DNA from: Sporosarcina sp. NCCP-2222
Lineage (GTDB): Bacteria > Bacillota > Bacilli > Bacillales_A > Planococcaceae
Direction: 5' to 3'
NCBI RefSeq assembly: GCF_023168145.1
Contig: NZ_BQYK01000005.1
Location: forward strand, 240,587 to 304,463
DNA length: 63,877 nt
Shown here: in pieces, positions 53,601-63,810 of the stretch
Layout of the letters: every line of letters begins with the position of its first letter
Numbering within the stretch: position 1 is the first letter of the stretch
Program-made: the position numbers and the translations under genes
Notes under the pieces: model-generated
Told to the model about the DNA's origin: nothing
Seen by the model: only the letters and a program-made list of their open reading frames with translations
Databases searched by the model: none

Positions 53601-53690
53601 AAGTATTAAAACGATACTCCTTGATGGTACACCATCATGAGCTTTCGATTTTCATGTAAATCATTTTCTTTTTGTCTCACTCAAAAATCC
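53601..53690. repeat. Array spacer repeat, copy C (partial)
   Basis: The right half of the repeat: AGTATTAAAACGATACTCC, TTGATGGTACACCATCA and TTTTTGTCTCACTCAAAAA. It joins directly to the toxin linker sequence at about 53598. Confidence 0.6.
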
Positions 53691-53719
53691 TCACTTTCTT
53701 TTTACTAGATTTATGTATC

Positions 53720-53910
53720 TGTATCGTTTAGCACTACGAGCTTTGTCATTGTTGTCTTTAGTTTGTGGTTTTGTAGTATAATAAGTCCTCTTTGCATGTA
53801 AAATGTAGTCTCACCTATTTATCTTATTATTTTCACAAACACAGTATTAAAACAGAATGCCTTGATGGTATAACCATCATGAGTTATGAATTTTCATTAG
53901 CATTTTTCAT
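53720..53910. repeat. Array spacer repeat, copy A
   Basis: Full-length copy matching 52551-52750 block by block, with the TGATGGTATAACCATCA hairpin in the middle. Confidence 0.65.
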
Positions 53911-53947
53911 GTAGACCAAAGCATAAATTTCTCACAAAAAACAAAAA

Positions 53948-53978
53948 GCACCTGTTGCCCTATTAGACAATCAAGTGC
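53948..53978 (-). terminator. Array terminator hairpin
   Basis: Arms GCACTTGATTGTC and GGCAACAGGTGC (imperfect), TTTTTG on the minus strand; ends the LXG toxin/SUKH transcript. Confidence 0.5.
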
Positions 53979-54048
53979 AAAAGTAAATTAAATAAGTGTT
54001 ACTAACTTACGGGCATTATTTCAAGGTTTAGATACTACCGACAAGTAT

Positions 54049-54522
54049 CTATTCTGTTAACATATTTAGAAATTCTTCAAAGCTATTACTTACTATATAT
54101 GTTATAGGATTTAAATCTGAAGACTCTTCATGATTCCAAACGCATACAATAGGCTCTTCAACATTGTTACGATAGTCTAAGCAAACAAAGTCACCTGCAA
54201 ATAAAACGGCTATTGGTAGCAGTTCAGTACCTACTAAATTTTCATCAAAAACAATTCTTTCGTCTAGTTGTGTTCTAACTACTCCTATATCGCAATACTC
54301 ATCATCTCTTTCCCCGGTTACTTTTAAAATACATAAAAACCTATCAATCGCATAAATATGGCTATTACACTTAAAACTATCTTTTATAGGAGTACCACCA
54401 TTATATTTTTTTATAAATTCTTTATACGTCTCTGGTAAATTTATTCTCCACTTACCTTCCTTTTCAGAAAGCAAAGTATCGTCCGGCAAGGGATAAATTA
54501 TCGAACTATCCTTAAATTCCAT
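54049..54522 (-). CDS. SMI1/KNR4 (SUKH) immunity protein, partner of the LXG toxin
   Basis: 157 residues. SUKH pattern: KWRINLPETYKEFIKKYNGG, then AVLFAGDFVCLDYRNN and a C-terminal NSFEEFLNML. GAGGAGG precedes the ATG, and the gene starts 21 bases after the toxin stop. By position and family it should protect the cell from the WHH nuclease tip encoded upstream. Confidence 0.88.
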   Translation of the reverse strand: MEFKDSSIIYPLPDDTLLSEKEGKWRINLPETYKEFIKKYNGGTPIKDSFKCNSHIYAIDRFLCILKVTGERDDEYCDIGVVRTQLDERIVFDENLVGTELLPIAVLFAGDFVCLDYRNNVEEPIVCVWNHEESSDLNPITYIVSNSFEEFLNMLTE

Positions 54523-54543
54523 TTCTATACCTCCTCAATATTA

Positions 54544-56535
54544 TTATCTTGGAGCGTCGGCCCACATACCTTTTGTCCTTCCACCATTATGAGGTGTAAT
54601 ATTATGAATACCAAAGGGGACTAGCTCCATTTTACCAGGAACCTCCGTATGATGCCACGTCATTCCTTTTCTTGTACCACCTATTTGTTCGTCTAACCAC
54701 TTAAACTGTTCTTTATCCGATAACTTCCAAAATCTCTCTGGTAGCTGAACAGTCTCTTCTACAACACCTGCACTTGCAAAGTCCGCAAATCCATACCTCA
54801 TACCATCTGCTTTTGTAACCTTTATTTCAGGAATGTGTCCTTTTTCTATAGCCATTTCTTTTATCTTTCTTTTTTGAGCAGAAGACAAGCTATCTCCACC
54901 CGGAATAGTATCATCCCAAGACCAAGGTTTGTTTAAATCAACATGTTCTTTATATACTTTTGCAAAGTCTTCAATGACTTCATCAAATTTCTTGTTACCA
55001 TTTATAAAATCATCAATATTTGTTAAATTAGTTTCACTAACTCCCTTATCTTTAACCGTACCCTTAGTCTCAACATCCACATTCTTCTTCATATCAACCT
55101 TAACATCACTAACTCTACTTTTACTAGGTGCAGAAATGTCCGTTTTTACTAACGGCTTATTGAATGTAATGTTGTTCGGCGTGCTGAATTGATAACCATT
55201 TGCAGTTAATGGATTAAATTGATGTGGAGATTTGCCCATATTGAATGCAACGTTATCTAGCTTTCCTAATTGGTAATAATTATTAGACAATAAATCAAGA
55301 TGATTCTGAGATTTACTTAGCGGACTGTTGATGACATCTTGATAGATTGGCGTATAGATGGACTTCATCGCATCTGTGCTGACCACATTTTTAACTTGTT
55401 TTACATTAGTTGTTGATTTATAAACCAACTTCCCACCAGTGCTGAACCATCCTGCAACAGGAATCATTCCCCCAACAGAAAGGGCCGCGTTTACTGTATC
55501 CCCTCGCGCGGCATAGATAATTGCATTTAATCCATCCGCTGGTTCACCAATTACAGGGATAAGCCCTACCAGATCTAATCCAAACTGAAGATCATCCACC
55601 CAGTTGTTTTCTTCGGCTACGGTAGCTGTAATGATCTCTTCTTCCTTATACTCTACATGGGGAACAACCTCATAGAAAACGCTTGAGCCTACCATATACT
55701 CTTTAATAAGCAAACCGTTATTATAGACTTGGTATTTCACATTTTCGTCCACATTCTGATCGATCGTGTTTACTTTCTTCCCTTCCAGAGTTTTAAAAGT
55801 AGCGGCAGTAAGCATCGTGCCGAGCAGCTTCTCATGCTCGTTCCCCCAAGGGTCTAAGAACACTTTTGGTAATAGTTCCGTTCTGATTTCACTTCCGAAC
55901 GTTAATACATTCCATTGGCTCGTCTGGAAGTTTATGTCCTGCACTCCTGATTGGAAAAGTCCCTCGATAGTAGCAAGCCAATTATCCATTGCCAGCAAGT
56001 CATGTTCAATGGCATTCAGTGCGAAAGTCTGCGTTGCATCAAATTCATAAAGTTGGGCGATGGTATCATCACGTTTCCGTTTGGAGTGAATGACCCCCTC
56101 CTGTACTTCACTATCATCTAAATGGGGCAGGCCGACAATATCACTTACTTTGTCCATAATACTGTTTGCCTCATCCGTCAAACTCGCCGTGAGACGGCCA
56201 ATTAGCGTAAGTCCCTGTTCCAGCTCACCCTCAAGGAATTGTTCATCTATGTACCCGGAAGGATCGGGTTCGAGAGAATGAAGAGCAGCTTCCATCTGAA
56301 GAAGCACTTGTTTAAACCGATTTGAAAACATCCTAAAGAAAAGAAGAAAGGGCAAATGACATTCCCGGTAAAAGGAACGAATCGCACTGCCCCCCATTCC
56401 TTTCAGCTGTTCCTCCATTTCAACGAGATCGCGCACGGCACGGTCAATTGTTTCCATTTCCGTGCTTAGCCTGTCTAACATTGTTATGTTCCGTTGAAGT
56501 CCCTCTTGAAATGGACTGACACTCAATATTTTCAT
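54544..56535 (-). CDS. LXG-domain polymorphic toxin with WHH/HNH nuclease tip
   Basis: 663 residues. The N-terminal LXG-type domain (about 1-210, mostly coiled helices) targets type VII secretion. A linker (210-305) leads to a pre-toxin region (about 310-375: GLIPVIGEPADGLNAIIYAA, then GGMIPVAGWFSTGG). A long Ser/Lys-rich linker ends with VETKG near 500. The tip carries the nuclease motif with W627, H628, H629, then H644-N645 and H649 before GG (TWHHTEVPGKMELVPFG). It should cut nucleic acid in rival cells. No WXG100 or secretion genes are in the window, so the secretion machine must lie elsewhere. Confidence 0.9.
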   Translation of the reverse strand: MKILSVSPFQEGLQRNITMLDRLSTEMETIDRAVRDLVEMEEQLKGMGGSAIRSFYRECHLPFLLFFRMFSNRFKQVLLQMEAALHSLEPDPSGYIDEQFLEGELEQGLTLIGRLTASLTDEANSIMDKVSDIVGLPHLDDSEVQEGVIHSKRKRDDTIAQLYEFDATQTFALNAIEHDLLAMDNWLATIEGLFQSGVQDINFQTSQWNVLTFGSEIRTELLPKVFLDPWGNEHEKLLGTMLTAATFKTLEGKKVNTIDQNVDENVKYQVYNNGLLIKEYMVGSSVFYEVVPHVEYKEEEIITATVAEENNWVDDLQFGLDLVGLIPVIGEPADGLNAIIYAARGDTVNAALSVGGMIPVAGWFSTGGKLVYKSTTNVKQVKNVVSTDAMKSIYTPIYQDVINSPLSKSQNHLDLLSNNYYQLGKLDNVAFNMGKSPHQFNPLTANGYQFSTPNNITFNKPLVKTDISAPSKSRVSDVKVDMKKNVDVETKGTVKDKGVSETNLTNIDDFINGNKKFDEVIEDFAKVYKEHVDLNKPWSWDDTIPGGDSLSSAQKRKIKEMAIEKGHIPEIKVTKADGMRYGFADFASAGVVEETVQLPERFWKLSDKEQFKWLDEQIGGTRKGMTWHHTEVPGKMELVPFGIHNITPHNGGRTKGMWADAPR

Positions 56536-56615
56536 TGGCTCCGCCTCATCGAGCGGTTAGAAAGAGACACGCTATAATTCTTTGTATTATACAATAATTC
56601 ACTATAGGCGAACAT
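56532..56615 (-). CDS. Possible 27-residue leader ORF coupled to the LXG gene
   Basis: ATG at 56615 behind GGAGGGG, reading MFAYSELLYNTKNYSVSLSN then RSMRRSQ and a TGA that overlaps the LXG start codon (ATGA). The LXG gene's own ribosome binding site is weak, so translation may pass from this ORF. No known peptide family; it may be only a leader. Confidence 0.45.
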   Translation of the reverse strand: MFAYSELLYNTKNYSVSLSNRSMRRSQ

Positions 56616-56869
56616 TTTCTTCCCCTCCAGTTTTCGATTATATTACCAGTAATAATACTCCATTTTTTACAAGAAGATAATGAATATAGTTATAAAAATC
56701 CGAAAATAACCCTTACGGACTAACACGCCTATCTCTAGACTGCGACGCAAATACTATTAGATAAGTAATAAAGTTATAGTTTACTCAGGTTCTAATAGTA
56801 GAGCCTGACACTCTCCATGTATGGATCTTCTTGTTTCGGTCTTGGGGAAGAAAAATTAATGAAACGAAA
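56616..56869. other. Upstream region of the LXG gene
   Basis: Holds a small inverted repeat TATTAC/GTAATA (56641-56654) and an imperfect CAGGTTCT hairpin (56786-56809) related to those at 5613 and 12869. No gene seen. Confidence 0.35.
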
Positions 56870-56913
56870 AAGAGGCCCCTCATTAATTCAGTGAATTAAT
56901 GAGAGACCTCTTG
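56870..56913 (-). terminator. Terminator of groES-groEL
   Basis: Long stem AAGAGG..CTCATTAATTCA / TGAATTAATGAG..CCTCTT, with TTTTTCG on the minus strand. Confidence 0.85.
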
Positions 56914-56942
56914 AGTTGGCATAAGAGGGTTTAGCGTATCCC

Positions 56943-58589
<1,647 letters not shown>

Positions 58590-58630
58590 TTACTCGTACA
58601 TTTGTCTATGTGCCATTCATCGATGATTGA

Positions 58631-58912
58631 TTAGATGATAGCTAAAATGTCGCTTTCACGCAGGATCAAATATTCATTGCCTTCATATTTCACTTCAGTT
58701 CCAGCATACTTGGAGAAGATGATTCGGTCGCCATCTTTCACTTCCAGTTCAACGCGCTGGCCGTTTTCAAGAACGCGTCCAGTACCGACTGCAACAACTT
58801 TTCCTTCTTGCGGTTTCTCTTTTGCGGAATCTGGTAGTACGATACCGCTTTGTGTTTTTTCTTCCGCTTCGATTAGTTCGATTACGATACGGTCACCTAA
58901 TGGTTTCAACAA
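58631..58912 (-). CDS. groES: Co-chaperonin GroES
   Basis: 93 residues from a TTG at 58912, with GAGGAGG nine bases before; this start gives the usual (M)LKPLGDRIV beginning, while the longer open frame from 58933 would cover the ribosome binding site. The mobile loop ([20 protein letters not shown]) and the ending [13 protein letters not shown] are typical. CIRCE lies 34 bases upstream. Confidence 0.97.
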   Translation of the reverse strand: MLKPLGDRIVIELIEAEEKTQSGIVLPDSAKEKPQEGKVVAVGTGRVLENGQRVELEVKDGDRIIFSKYAGTEVKYEGNEYLILRESDILAII

Positions 58913-58945
58913 GTGAAACAACCTCCTCGACATAATATCTTCTTT

Positions 58946-58972
58946 TTAGCACTCAGTAAGCATGAGTGCTAA
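58946..58972. promoter_or_regulatory. CIRCE element (HrcA operator)
   Basis: Perfect TTAGCACTC-N9-GAGTGCTAA. HrcA repressor bound here shuts the groESL operon in unstressed cells. Confidence 0.98.
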
Positions 58973-58982
58973 TACATTTATT

Positions 58983-59011
58983 ATCATAATAAAGTTGCCC
59001 AAGATTTGCAA
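58983..59011 (-). promoter_or_regulatory. SigA promoter of groES-groEL
   Basis: TTGCAA (59011-59006), 17-base spacer, TATGAT (58988-58983), just upstream of CIRCE. Confidence 0.85.
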
Positions 59012-59090
59012 GTAAAATACTCGTATTCTTTTCTCTTTGCCATTCAACTACGAAAAAGTTAAAATGGACGGAGTAGAAAGGACGAGATGA

Positions 59091-59831
59091 ATGAAAAACT
59101 GGAAGATTTACTTGCTTATACTTCTTACATATATTCTCATGCAGTTTGGCAGTGTGCCGCTCAGCAAATGGCTGATCACCTACTTCCACGAAGGCGGCAT
59201 GACAGAGAAACAGGCTTCTTTCCAAGGCGTTGCCTGGGGATTGTTCATTTCAAACTTGATTGCCGCTCCGATTATTCTGTGGCTTGCGACGCTCAATAAA
59301 AAGTTCTGGGATATTAGCAAAGGAACTAAAAAGAAGGCATCCATCGGAGGAGTGATTCTCTGGGGTGTTCTTGGATTTTTCATGGCCATGGCGGGCCAAA
59401 TGATTGCGGCCATTATTGAAACAGCGTTTGGGGTGGCGCCGGGTTCGGAAAATACAGCCCTGCTGGGTGAAATCGCGAAGGCTTCACCGATCATCATCCT
59501 CTCCATCGTAGTTTTCGCGCCATTACTGGAGGAAATTGTTTTCCGAAGAGTGGTGTTCGGCGGAATCTATCTGAAAACAAACTTCTGGATTGCCGGGATT
59601 TTGAGTGGGGTCATCTTCTCCCTTGTTCATGGAGAGCCGCAACATTTACTCATCTACCTAGCACCTGGTCTCATCTTTGCCTTCCTTTATTCCCATACAG
59701 GACGGATTTGGACTTCGATGCTTGCGCACTTGCTCATGAACGGCTTTGTGACGATCTTGCAATTTAATATGGATAAACTCGAAAAACTTCAGGACATGAA
59801 GAACGCGTTCATTCATCTCCTTCCATATTGA
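59091..59831 (+). CDS. CPBP-family intramembrane protease (YdiL-like)
   Basis: 246 residues with about seven helices. Motifs: LLEEIVFRRVVFGG (Glu-Glu and Arg), SGVIFSLVHGEP with His, and the late SMLAHLLMNG with His-Asn. This family includes type II CAAX-like proteases and bacteriocin immunity proteins. Its place beside groES matches B. subtilis ydiL. AAAGGACGAG lies before the ATG. Confidence 0.9.
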   Translation: MKNWKIYLLILLTYILMQFGSVPLSKWLITYFHEGGMTEKQASFQGVAWGLFISNLIAAPIILWLATLNKKFWDISKGTKKKASIGGVILWGVLGFFMAMAGQMIAAIIETAFGVAPGSENTALLGEIAKASPIIILSIVVFAPLLEEIVFRRVVFGGIYLKTNFWIAGILSGVIFSLVHGEPQHLLIYLAPGLIFAFLYSHTGRIWTSMLAHLLMNGFVTILQFNMDKLEKLQDMKNAFIHLLPY

Positions 59832-59833
59832 TA

Positions 59834-59871
59834 AAAACCGGCTCGCACTGTATTTGTTGCGAGCCGGTTTT
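59834..59871. terminator. Bidirectional terminator
   Basis: Perfect 14-base arms AAAACCGGCTCGCA and TGCGAGCCGGTTTT between two convergent genes. Confidence 0.88.
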
Positions 59872-59876
59872 CACTT

Positions 59877-60461
59877 TCATCGCATAGTAGGCAGTATGAA
59901 AATCGCAGCTAAAAAGGACAAGATCATCAAGAAAGTAAATATTACCCCTGCTACGATGACAGTGACACCAAAACCTCGCAATGCAGAGAAACGATGGACA
60001 ATGCCGGTTCCTTTACTTACTACGATGATGCTATAAACCCATGCCCCTGCCGTTATCAAAATTGCAAGCCAAGGGACAATGAAAGGCACCTGTTGGCCGT
60101 TCATGATCATAAACATGAAATAATTGACGGGTGCTACCCAAATAAGCGGTATGGAGGCTGCTGGAATCATCCACAATACATCTTTGTAACTGGCGCTTCC
60201 CCTAAGCATCCGGCCAACTAAGTAAAATAAACCAGCACAAAGAGGCCACGCAATAAGGAAGAATGGGAATGCAACGATGTACATCAACAAAAGCGCTTCG
60301 CCCGGTTCCATCCTAAACATTTCTTGATAATTCAACGCAGTATTCGGTGCATCGCTAACCGCTAGCAGCAGCCAAATGAGCAACGATAATTTCACGGACT
60401 TCTTTTCCAATAAGTATTGGATTGTTCTCGACGGCTTTGTCCAAATCCACAAAAAAGGCAA
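59877..60461 (-). CDS. Yip1-family membrane protein
   Basis: 194 residues with a TTG start behind AGGGG. Five helices follow a short start (PFLWIWTKPSRTIQYLLEK); IPLIWVAPVNYFMF is the segment shared with the next gene. Function of bacterial Yip1-type proteins is unknown. Paralogue of the protein encoded at 60677-61285 (the same TRIQYLLEKKSVKL-like start and GTGIVHRFSALRGFGV-like end). Confidence 0.78.
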   Translation of the reverse strand: MPFLWIWTKPSRTIQYLLEKKSVKLSLLIWLLLAVSDAPNTALNYQEMFRMEPGEALLLMYIVAFPFFLIAWPLCAGLFYLVGRMLRGSASYKDVLWMIPAASIPLIWVAPVNYFMFMIMNGQQVPFIVPWLAILITAGAWVYSIIVVSKGTGIVHRFSALRGFGVTVIVAGVIFTFLMILSFLAAIFILPTMR

Positions 60462-60630
60462 TGTTATCCCCCTTTCATTTCCTATATCTTACATCATCTC
60501 CCGTTTAGTTCCCATACTCCGTTTGTTACAATTATCCATAATAAAACTGTAGGCTTCTTTTCACAGACATTACACTTATGCGGATCAGCATTCCTCTCTC
60601 TTAGCGATTGATCCTTCACAAACGTGACAA

Positions 60631-60667
60631 AAAACCGACTCGCATATGTAGAATGCGAGCCGGTTTT
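60631..60667 (-). terminator. Terminator
   Basis: Arms AAAACCGACTCGCAT and ATGCGAGCCGGTTTT, closely like the terminator at 59834-59871, so the terminator was duplicated together with the Yip1 gene. Confidence 0.8.
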
Positions 60668-60676
60668 ATCGATTCA

Positions 60677-61285
60677 TTAATATGGTGTAAACACGAAGAA
60701 CATTAAGAAAAATACCATAGCAAAGATGAACACAAATAAAATCACCATAAAAATCGCAATCACACCAAAACCGCGCCATGACGAGAAACGGTGGACAATG
60801 CCAAGTCCCATGCTTGTGACAACGATGCTAAATATTCCAACTCCTATAGTAATCAAGTTGCCGATTATGAAAGGTAAATAAGGCGTCAATGATCCGTCTA
60901 ACATGAAATTCGGCTGCTGCCCGCCGGTGATGGCAAACACGATATAATTGACAGGCGCCACCCAAATGAGCGGCAATGTCGCCACAGGTACGAGCCATAG
61001 CAGTTCATCATAACGGCCGCTCCCCCCGAGCATCCGTCCAATCCCATAATAGACACCCGCATTGATGAACCACCCGATGAGCATGCTGATGAACGAAAGG
61101 AATAAGGAAATGATAAGTGCGGTACTTGCTTGTAATTCAAATAATTGAAGCAAATTCGGGACAACGGTCGGCGCATTCGCAACCGCGGCAAGAAACCATA
61201 TAAGAAGCGTCAGTTTCACAGATCGCTTTTCCAGCAAATAATGAATTGTCTTCGTCGGCTGTGACCAAATTGACAAAAACGGCAA
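60677..61285 (-). CDS. Yip1-family membrane protein (paralogue)
   Basis: 202 residues from a TTG at 61285 with GGAGGGA upstream; the longer frame to 61348 lacks signals. Five helices, and LPLIWVAPVNYIVF and GLGIVHRFSSWRGFGVI line up with the neighbour. A tandem duplication with its own terminator is the simplest reading. Confidence 0.78.
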   Translation of the reverse strand: MPFLSIWSQPTKTIHYLLEKRSVKLTLLIWFLAAVANAPTVVPNLLQLFELQASTALIISLFLSFISMLIGWFINAGVYYGIGRMLGGSGRYDELLWLVPVATLPLIWVAPVNYIVFAITGGQQPNFMLDGSLTPYLPFIIGNLITIGVGIFSIVVTSMGLGIVHRFSSWRGFGVIAIFMVILFVFIFAMVFFLMFFVFTPY

Positions 61286-61383
61286 TGAGATCCCTCCTTC
61301 TCTTTTCCTATATCTTACATCATCCACCGTTTCATTCCTATGCCCCATTTGTTACAATTACCCATATGAAAGGCGGTGGATCC

Positions 61384-61863
61384 TTGAAAATCGTAATTCT
61401 TTCCGATACTCACGCCAAAGCGCTTCCTCCCCGTCTGCTGGAGGAGTGTACATCAGCTGACCTCATTCTTCATGCAGGCGACTGGGGGAATCTCGCTATA
61501 CAAGAGCAACTGGAGGCCTTCGCGGAAGTGATTGGCGTTCACGGTAATATCGACAGCCCTGCCATTCAATCTATGTTTCCGGACAAGCAGATCATCCATG
61601 CTGGGAAGTTCAAGATCGGTATGGTCCATGGCCATGGCGATAAAAGAACTACGGAAAAGCGGGCCATCGATGCTTTTGAAGATGAAACTCTGGATGCCAT
61701 CGTTTTCGGGCATTCTCACATCCCACTCATCCGCTATGCAAAACGCACGTTGTTGCTGAACCCCGGTTCGCCGACAGACAAGCGCAGAGTCCCTTACTAT
61801 TCATTCATTGTATTGCATGTGGGAGAGGTCTTGCGCCCCGAGCTGATTTTATTCGAACAATAA
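61384..61863 (+). CDS. YfcE/YsnB-type metallophosphoesterase
   Basis: 159 residues with a TTG start (GAAAGGCGG upstream). Motifs in order: ILSDTH, HAGDWG, GVHGNID, MVHGHGD and FGHSHIP, with NPGSPTDKRR at the end: the complete metal-site set of small phosphodiesterases. It hydrolyses phosphate esters, natural substrate unknown. Confidence 0.92.
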   Translation: MKIVILSDTHAKALPPRLLEECTSADLILHAGDWGNLAIQEQLEAFAEVIGVHGNIDSPAIQSMFPDKQIIHAGKFKIGMVHGHGDKRTTEKRAIDAFEDETLDAIVFGHSHIPLIRYAKRTLLLNPGSPTDKRRVPYYSFIVLHVGEVLRPELILFEQ

Positions 61864-61906
61864 AAAAATCCCGCTGCCTGCGTAAAAACAGGTTACGGGA
61901 TTTTTC
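61863..61906. terminator. Bidirectional terminator
   Basis: Stem AAAAATCCCG/CGGGATTTTT with inner CCTG/CAGG, between the phosphoesterase and tatC. Confidence 0.85.
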
Positions 61907-62700
61907 TATTTCTCTAAGTTGCCCATCACTTCATCGATTTGCCGCTGTTGTTCTGCCTTTACTTCTTCCAACTGCCGCTTTTTCTCCGCCTTCAAGTATT
62001 TCTTATAACCAAAGCGGGAGATGATGACACTAAATTCATATAAAATGAACAACGGAACAGATGTAAATAAATGCGAAACAATATCAGGCGGTGTAATGAA
62101 AGCTGCAAGTACGAACAGGACAAAATAGGCGACTTTGCGGATTTTCACTAAGTATTTCGGATTCAATATGCCGAGCCGCGATAAAAACAGCATGACAATC
62201 GGCAATTGGAATACAATGCCGAACGGGATGATAATTTGGAAAAGGAACGTAAAGTATTGATTGATACCAAACGTTGAAGCGATTCCCAAGTCTTCCGACA
62301 GATTCATCATGAACTTCATCACATACGGAACGAGAATGAAGTACGAAAAAGAGACGCCGGCAAGGAACAGTAGAAAAGTGAAGGGAATATAACTCAGTGT
62401 CACTTTTCGTTCCGTCTCATGCAATCCTGGCGAAACGAAAGACCAGAACTGGTACATGATGATCGGGGAAATGATCACAACCGCCAGAAATACGACGACC
62501 TTCAAATAAACGATGATCGGGTCGGCGACATTGAATGCGTTGAACGTCTGTTCAGGTGCCTGCTCTTGGAGAAACTTAATGACCGGCTTGGCCATGATAA
62601 AACTGCCGATCACTGCAATAACAAAGAAAACGACGATTACCATCAGCCGTTTTCGAATTTCATCTATATGTTCAATGACAGTTAAGTTTTTTTCTTTCAT
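61906..62700 (-). CDS. tatC: Twin-arginine translocase TatC
   Basis: 264 residues, six helices, with HIDEIRKRL at the start, FWSFVSPGLHETER after helix 2 and the AFITPPDIVSHLFTSVPLFI end. It binds twin-arginine signal peptides and forms the export site with TatA for folded proteins. It lies 17 bases after tatA. A long charged tail (KKRQLEEVKAEQQRQIDEV) extends past the last helix. Confidence 0.97.
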   Translation of the reverse strand: MKEKNLTVIEHIDEIRKRLMVIVVFFVIAVIGSFIMAKPVIKFLQEQAPEQTFNAFNVADPIIVYLKVVVFLAVVIISPIIMYQFWSFVSPGLHETERKVTLSYIPFTFLLFLAGVSFSYFILVPYVMKFMMNLSEDLGIASTFGINQYFTFLFQIIIPFGIVFQLPIVMLFLSRLGILNPKYLVKIRKVAYFVLFVLAAFITPPDIVSHLFTSVPLFILYEFSVIISRFGYKKYLKAEKKRQLEEVKAEQQRQIDEVMGNLEK

Positions 62701-62717
62701 CGGACAGACATCCTTAC

Positions 62718-62912
62718 TTATTGCACGTCGTTTTTCTTGTCTTCCACTTTCTTCACCGTGTCGTCATCATCGGATGTGAGACCTTTTGTCGCATTCTTGA
62801 ATTCACGTAATGAAGCACCGAATGCCTTCCCGATCTCAGGCAATTTCTTCGGTCCGAAAATAAGCAATGCCACGACTGCGATTAAGAGTAAACTTCCTAT
62901 ACCTGGGGCCAT
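62718..62912 (-). CDS. tatA: Twin-arginine translocase TatA
   Basis: 64 residues from the ATG at 62912, with AAGGAGGTG just before it; a GTG at 62921 would use part of that site. One helix ([20 protein letters not shown]), the [14 protein letters not shown] hinge and an amphipathic helix follow. TatA and TatC make the minimal two-part Tat system of Gram-positives. Confidence 0.96.
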   Translation of the reverse strand: MAPGIGSLLLIAVVALLIFGPKKLPEIGKAFGASLREFKNATKGLTSDDDDTVKKVEDKKNDVQ

Positions 62913-62977
62913 TTCGGGCACCTCCTTCGTAATATGTCTATTTTACACGAAAACCGTCACCAATACCACGGAACGAA

Positions 62978-63631
62978 TCATTCCAATTGTGAATCTTTTA
63001 CGTCATTTTTAATGAAATAAATGAGTGTCTGCAGCTCGACAGACAAATCGATTGTATGGACACGCATCCACTCAGGCACATCCAGCCGTACTGGCGTAAA
63101 ATTCAGAATTCCTTTCACGTCAATAGCCACAAGTCGATCAGTCACTTCCTGCGCCGCCCTCGAAGGCACGGTCAAGATGACGAGATTGATGCCAAGCTCC
63201 TGTATCTTCTCTTCCAGCCGGCTTGGCGGGAAGACAGGTATGCCGTTTAACGTCTTCCCGTCTTTTGGCGCTTTCGGGTCAAAGGCAATGACAATCCGTG
63301 TATTATGGTTCTTCTGAAAGTTATATTTTAAAAATGCATTTCCTAGACTTCCGACACCGATCAAGGCAACGTCCGTTTCCTCGTCCTGGTCGAGCGTTCG
63401 GCGGAAGAAGTTTACAAGATAGTTTACATCATAGCCATAGCCTTTCCGGCCCAACGCACCGAAATGCGAAAAGTCCCGGCGGATCGTGGCGGCATCGATT
63501 TTCATCGCTTCGCTTAATTCACTGGAAGAAACACGTTTCTTGCCGGCGTTCGCAAAGTTTTGCAGGAATCTATAATAGAGCGGCAACCGCTTGGATGTCG
63601 CCTGTGGAATTTTCGGAATTTCGCCAGCCAT
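62978..63631 (-). CDS. rex: Redox-sensing repressor Rex
   Basis: 217 residues from the ATG at 63631 (AGGAGG upstream). Winged helix near 30-70 ([20 protein letters not shown], then [13 protein letters not shown]), Rossmann domain with [10 protein letters not shown] for NADH, and the C-terminal VELQTLIYF. It represses fermentation and respiration genes when NADH is low. The order rex-tatA-tatC is that of Bacillus. Confidence 0.97.
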   Translation of the reverse strand: MAGEIPKIPQATSKRLPLYYRFLQNFANAGKKRVSSSELSEAMKIDAATIRRDFSHFGALGRKGYGYDVNYLVNFFRRTLDQDEETDVALIGVGSLGNAFLKYNFQKNHNTRIVIAFDPKAPKDGKTLNGIPVFPPSRLEEKIQELGINLVILTVPSRAAQEVTDRLVAIDVKGILNFTPVRLDVPEWMRVHTIDLSVELQTLIYFIKNDVKDSQLE

Positions 63632-63810
63632 TTTCAACCTCCTGAATATCCAATCGTCTCTTTGGAGGCAATCGATATCCTTGTTGCTAGTCTTCCATTC
63701 AAATAAACGGAAGCCGATTCTATCGTACAGTAGTTGGCTTCTGTTGTAAAGCCGACCATTGCGCCCTTCCTCCCATTCCATTACACTTAAGTGGAATAGA
63801 GGTGTTTTCA

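Noticed and set aside
62978..63020. Rex operator near rex (TTGTGAA)
   Set aside because: Only one half-site, inside coding sequence; no inverted partner.
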